Of a DNA stretch of 9,217 nucleotides, positions 6,448 through 9,217 are shown piece after piece. This stretch comes from CAZUHN01 sp964620535 (GTDB lineage Bacteria; UBA8248), in the NCBI GenBank assembly GCA_964620535.1, contig CAZUHN010000269.1, positions 1 to 9,217 on the forward strand. The letters run 5' to 3'. The number at the start of each line of letters is the position of its first letter. Position 1 is the stretch's first letter. The translations under genes and the position numbers were made by a program. Under the pieces are notes generated by a model that saw only the letters and a list, made by a program, of their open reading frames with translations, was not told the origin of the DNA and searched no databases.

Positions 6448-7203
6448 ATGGGAACTTTGGACGGAAAGGTGGCGCTGGTGACTGGAGCCTCTCGAGGCAT
6501 CGGCCGGGCCGTTGCCCTTCGGCTGGCGGGGGAGGGGGCGTCGATCTACCTCGGGGCCGACGGCACCGAGGAGGAACTGGAAGGGGCGTCCGCGGCGTGC
6601 CACAAGGCGGGCGGGGCCGAGACGCCCTGGGGGATCCATGACCTCACCCAGCGCGATGCGGCCGAGCAGATGGTAGCCGCGGCGCTGGAGCGCTTCGGCA
6701 GGGTGGACATCCTCATAAACAACGCGGGGTTACGCGCCCGAAAGGCCTTCGGCGAGTTCACCCATGAGGACTTCGACCGCCTGGTGTCGGTGAATCTGCG
6801 CTCGCCGTTTTTCGCAAGCCAGGCCATCTTGCCCGCCATGCGTGCCCAAGGGGGGGGCTGCATCGTCCACATCGCGAGCACGCTTGGGCTCGTGGCCTCG
6901 CGCTATGGGGCGATCTACAACCTGACCAAGGCTGGGCTCATTCAACTGACTCGCTCCATGACGCTGGAACTGGCCGGAGAGGGGATTCGAGTTAACGCCA
7001 TGTGCCCTGGTCCCGTTGATACCGAGGGCTTTCTGGCGGGCCGCAATCCTGGGGAGCTCGAACAGCGCGCGCGAGACGTACCCGCGGGTCGCTTCGGCAC
7101 GCCTGAGGAGGTGGCGGGGGTGGTGGCCTTCCTGGTCTCGGAGGACGCGGCCTATGTCCACGGCCACCCATTGGTCATGGACGGGGGGTACGTGGTCCAC
7201 TAA
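6448..7203 (+). CDS. Short-chain dehydrogenase/reductase, FabG-like
   Basis: A 251-residue classical SDR, standard length. It should catalyse NAD(P)-dependent oxidation or reduction of a hydroxyl/keto group in the cytoplasm. Visible features are the nucleotide motif TGASRGIG (12-19), NNAG (91-94), the catalytic tetrad Asn116 (VSVNL), Ser144 (HIAST), Tyr157 and Lys161 (YNLTK), the CPGPVDTE segment (186-193), and the C-terminal VMDGGYVVH. The ATG at 6448 is chosen because AGGAG lies nine bases upstream and the Rossmann fold begins right after it; the frame stays open upstream to 6211, but that stretch is not SDR-like and overlaps the repeat module. The end of strand 2 (YLGAD) gives no clear NAD or NADP signature. 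It resembles 3-oxoacyl-ACP reductases and sugar or keto-acid dehydrogenases; the substrate cannot be read from sequence. No intact gene is co-transcribed with it. Confidence 0.94.
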   Translation: MGTLDGKVALVTGASRGIGRAVALRLAGEGASIYLGADGTEEELEGASAACHKAGGAETPWGIHDLTQRDAAEQMVAAALERFGRVDILINNAGLRARKAFGEFTHEDFDRLVSVNLRSPFFASQAILPAMRAQGGGCIVHIASTLGLVASRYGAIYNLTKAGLIQLTRSMTLELAGEGIRVNAMCPGPVDTEGFLAGRNPGELEQRARDVPAGRFGTPEEVAGVVAFLVSEDAAYVHGHPLVMDGGYVVH

Positions 7204-7281
7204 GAGGCCATCTGCACCCCAAAACTGCCCCGACCGATAAACCCGTCACACTTCCAGGAGGGCACCTCCACCGGCCCAGAG

Positions 7282-7325
7282 TCCTAAGGGAACTGTGCTC
7301 CGCAAAAACTCCATCCACCGTCAGG
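7282..7325. repeat. Dispersed imperfect repeat, copy B
   Basis: Same orientation as 1677-1726, with the strongest match at 7294-7325. It lies between the SDR stop and the first recognisable acyl-CoA dehydrogenase codons, so it marks the broken edge of that remnant. Similarity to copy A ends just after GTCAGG. Confidence 0.7.
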
Positions 7326-7330
7326 CTGCA

Positions 7331-7582
7331 CGCGGGACGATGGAGAAATGGGCCTTCTCGGCAAGTTCCTTCGCCCACGAGGCGACCTGCGAGGTGACGC
7401 GGGCGGCGGCGGAGATCCACGGCGGGATGGGAGTCATGCGCGAGCTTCCCATCGAGATGTATCTGCGCAACGCCTACAACATGCTCCACAGCGACGGGGG
7501 CATCATCGTGAAGAAGCTGAAGGTAATGAGTCGGCTTTCGACGAGCGCCCAACCGGGAAGTGAAGTCGATCTCGAGGAATAA
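7331..7582 (+). pseudogene. Acyl-CoA dehydrogenase C-terminal fragment
   Basis: About 83 codons that match only the last helical bundle segment of acyl-CoA dehydrogenases: EKWAFSASSFAHEATCEVTR, then AAAEIHGGMGVMRELPIEMY, LRNAYNMLHSDGG and a normal TAA end. In intact enzymes the IHGGMG-x-x-RELP-x-E segment lies near the C-terminus and contacts FAD and substrate; about 300 upstream residues, including the catalytic base region, are missing. The frame extends back to GTG 7295, but those codons are the dispersed repeat. No plausible ribosome site or full domain remains, so I infer a deletion remnant that probably is not functional. The fragment itself has no internal stop, so the truncation may be fairly recent. 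Confidence 0.85.
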
Positions 7583-7712
7583 AAGAGGGGGGGTCTTGGT
7601 CCATCGAATCTTTCGCCTTTCATTCCGTTGAAGATTCTTGCTACTTGGCCGAAACCATTTCCCTATTCTGCAGAACAGAGAGGCATGCACAGGCTATTCA
7701 GTCTCCAAATGC

Positions 7713-8567
7713 CTAGGGAGCGGATTTCACCGCCTGCGTTTCTGGCTGAAAAATCTTTGATTCGGGTACGATGCAAACTTTCTCTGCGGCCTCGTCGAAA
7801 AAGTAGCCAGAGCCCCCTTCACTGACGATTTGTAAAATCTTCTCTCCATCGAGGATCCGGATCCCTCCCAGTACGTCCACGCCACGCTCGAAAAAGGGGA
7901 GAGGCCAAGGGGAGGCGGTGGGACCCGCCATCACCACCTTCCGCGCCCTGCGGGCCGCGGCGAGAAGGTCGTCAACCCCCCCCTCAACGAGGGCGGAACC
8001 CGTCATGACAACGATGCTCGCCTTGGAGAGAACTTCCGCGGCGCGCTCGGTTGACCTCCAAAAAAGGGTCTCGTCCGGATTGAGCGCTTCCGAGTGCTTG
8101 TCCAAGATCCAAAGTTCGCGGACGCTTCCCTTAAGCCGCTTAATGAATGGGGTGAAGCCTCCCACCATGGCGACGGTGTCTTCTCTTTCCACACAGGCGG
8201 CGTCCAAGGCGTCCGCCCCGCGGAGGACTTCCACGCCCGCGGGAGGGCGGGACGCCATCGCGAGAGCCGAGAGGGCGTTCAGCACGGCGACACCCAGGGC
8301 ACGGCGAAGGGGAGAGGTAGTTAGGGCGTAGCCGGAAAGCTGCCAGGCGTCTTGTCCTCTGATTTTCCCCGCCTCGGGGGCCGCCGCGGCAGAGCGCGGA
8401 CAGCAAACCGATTCGGCGAGCCCCCGGGGGGTGAAGGCGACGCCGACGTGCCCGGTGGAAAGCCGGACGGCCGTATAAAAGACGCCGATTCTCGCATCGG
8501 AAACTTTCACGGCTTCACTGGAAAGAGTTTTCTTAAGATCCGCGATCCAGGCTTCGACCGCTTTCAT
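7713..8567 (-). CDS. DUF4213/DUF364 family protein (putative heavy-metal chelation)
   Basis: A 284-residue protein with the DUF4213 (about residues 5-90) plus DUF364 (about 115-260) arrangement. In relatives of known structure the first domain resembles the enolase N-terminal fold and the second is Rossmann-like; a metal-chelating role is only a database proposal. Diagnostic segments are TGHVGVAFTPR (38-48), VAMVGGFTPFIKRLKG (132-147), ELWILDK (151-157), VVMTGSALVEGGVDDLLAAA (186-205) and PTASPWPLPFFERGVDVLGG (216-235). ATG at 8567 has GGGAG six bases upstream; the gene ends in TAG. It is convergent with the SDR/acyl-CoA dehydrogenase remnant, and copy 2 of the repeat lies upstream of it. Its substrate or metal is unknown, and no transporter or maturation gene in the window gives a hint. 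Confidence 0.85.
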   Translation of the reverse strand: MKAVEAWIADLKKTLSSEAVKVSDARIGVFYTAVRLSTGHVGVAFTPRGLAESVCCPRSAAAAPEAGKIRGQDAWQLSGYALTTSPLRRALGVAVLNALSALAMASRPPAGVEVLRGADALDAACVEREDTVAMVGGFTPFIKRLKGSVRELWILDKHSEALNPDETLFWRSTERAAEVLSKASIVVMTGSALVEGGVDDLLAAARRARKVVMAGPTASPWPLPFFERGVDVLGGIRILDGEKILQIVSEGGSGYFFDEAAEKVCIVPESKIFQPETQAVKSAP

Positions 8568-8672
8568 CTCGGGCTCCCGTCAGGCCGGCGTACCTGTCTA
8601 TGGCGAATTGCTAATAATGTAGCAATTTGATGAAGGCTCGTGATGACTGGTTGGCGGTGGAGGCAGTCTCCT

Positions 8673-8841
8673 GCGAACCCTTCTCCCCGAATTCCCTGTT
8701 TAACAGGGAAAATACAGGGAATTTTTCATATTTTCGGCCTCATATTCAGCTGATTTTGCTAAAAATACCTCGTCAAATAAGGATTTTCTGAACTTTCTCT
8801 CAAAATCGGAACAGGGAATAACAGGGAATTATCAGGGAATT
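8673..8841. repeat. CAGGGAA repeat module, copy 2
   Basis: Positions 8673-8726 repeat 6101-6154 exactly. The hairpin falls at 8692-8710. CAGGGAA motifs start at 8704, 8715, 8812, 8822 and 8833, that is 11, 97, 10 and 11 bp apart. The right block shares AACAGGGAATTATCAGGGAA with copy 1 and has one extra motif. The spacer (8727-8810) is AT-rich and unlike copy 1. Outer ends AATTCCCTG and CAGGGAATT form a 9-bp terminal inverted repeat. It occupies most of the 350-base gap between the DUF364 gene and the M20 peptidase fragment; I see nothing else in that gap. Confidence 0.85.
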
Positions 8842-8917
8842 GAGATCCAGCCAGCTCCCATCTCCCCACAATTACTAATTCGCCACGCACAACCTGTTCC
8901 TTATATTCCGGCTGCGA

Positions 8918-9217
8918 TTATCCCTTCGCCCACTCGTCCAGAAAATCAGCCACGAACTTCATGTTATCGCGGATGCCCTCGACAGTGATGTACTCGTCCG
9001 GCTGGTGTAATCTCCCGCCGTGTCCCGTGCCCACAAATATGCAAGGCAATTGCAAAGGGTCACGGTTGAAATAGCCAAAAGGAGCGACGGCAGGCGTCGT
9101 CGGCCAAATAATGTACTCCTTGCCTTGCCTCTGGATCGCTTTGATCGCTGCCTGGTGACCTGCCCCCCCAAAACCGGTCCAGGCCGAATGAGAGGATTTT
9201 CGATATAGTTTCGGTTC
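8918..9217 (-). CDS. M20-family metallopeptidase/deacylase, C-terminal part
   Basis: A minus-strand frame is open from the right edge to TAA at 8918-8920, giving 99 residues; the start lies beyond the window. The peptide begins EPKLYRKSSHSAWTGFGGAG, passes through KEYIIWPTTPAVAPFGYF and LPCIFVGTGHGG, and ends GGRLHQPDEYITVEGIRDNM, then KFVADFLDEWAKG. The GxGHGGxxHxPxEY segment is the C-terminal M20 signature, whose His is a metal ligand in DapE/ArgE-type enzymes. These zinc enzymes hydrolyse N-acyl or peptide bonds of small amino acid derivatives. It differs from the M20D protein at 409-1596 and belongs to the ArgE/DapE/M20A-like branch. Because only the C-terminus is present, I cannot say whether the gene is intact. 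Confidence 0.88.
   Translation of the reverse strand, partial: EPKLYRKSSHSAWTGFGGAGHQAAIKAIQRQGKEYIIWPTTPAVAPFGYFNRDPLQLPCIFVGTGHGGRLHQPDEYITVEGIRDNMKFVADFLDEWAKG

Noticed and set aside
7175..7690. 171-codon minus-strand frame across the SDR end and the acyl-CoA dehydrogenase remnant
   Set aside because: It is antisense to recognisable acyl-CoA dehydrogenase codons and has no domain signature.
6101..8841. CRISPR array or integron reading of the repeats
   Set aside because: Only two long copies exist, 2.5 kb apart, and the short motifs are too small and too closely spaced for CRISPR repeats; there is no cas or integrase gene.

Overview
The window reads as GC-rich bacterial chromosome, probably from an uncultured soil or water lineage. 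Good Shine-Dalgarno sites and a strong G/C third-position preference support a bacterial host. The gene mix (M20 amidohydrolases, hydantoinase B, an isoaspartyl dipeptidase start, an FabG-like SDR, an acyl-CoA dehydrogenase fragment, a DUF364 protein) suits a proteobacterium-like or Tectomicrobia-like heterotroph, but the sequence cannot fix the taxon. TGA is a normal stop here: several intact genes end in it, and Trp is read from TGG.

Left block (about 1-5662, all on the minus strand, listed in transcription order): a DapA/N-acetylneuraminate-lyase family aldolase (4736-5662), a hydantoinase B/oxoprolinase subunit (2874-4538), a class IV PLP aminotransferase that is broken (1805-2731), an M20D amidohydrolase of the AbgB/PM20D2 type (409-1596), a small decayed-looking ORF (140-412), and the first 42 codons of a probable isoaspartyl dipeptidase (1-127). 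The gaps are 142-281 nt, so this is a co-oriented neighbourhood and not a tight operon. Taken together, the genes suggest scavenging of modified amino acids and small amides (inference).

Middle (5663-6447): a long divergent intergenic region, AT-rich in parts, holding a perfect 12-bp palindrome and the first copy of a CAGGGAA-rich repeat.

Right block (6448-9217): an FabG-like short-chain dehydrogenase on the plus strand, then an N-terminally missing acyl-CoA dehydrogenase fragment, a DUF4213/DUF364 protein on the minus strand, the second copy of the CAGGGAA repeat, and the C-terminal 99 codons of a second M20 peptidase running off the right edge.

Most notable: (1) the aminotransferase carries two in-frame TGA codons, both readable as former Trp codons, and has also lost the catalytic PLP lysine; (2) a 54-bp perfect direct repeat starts two modules whose CAGGGAA motifs are spaced 10-11 bp apart, about one helical turn, and these modules bracket the SDR/acyl-CoA dehydrogenase/DUF364 segment; (3) a second dispersed repeat of about 45 bp lies at 1677-1726 and 7282-7325, the latter at the broken edge of the acyl-CoA dehydrogenase remnant. 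I see no transposase, CRISPR array, tRNA or rRNA. The picture is an accessory region undergoing gene decay and small-repeat accumulation, with no complete new system visible.
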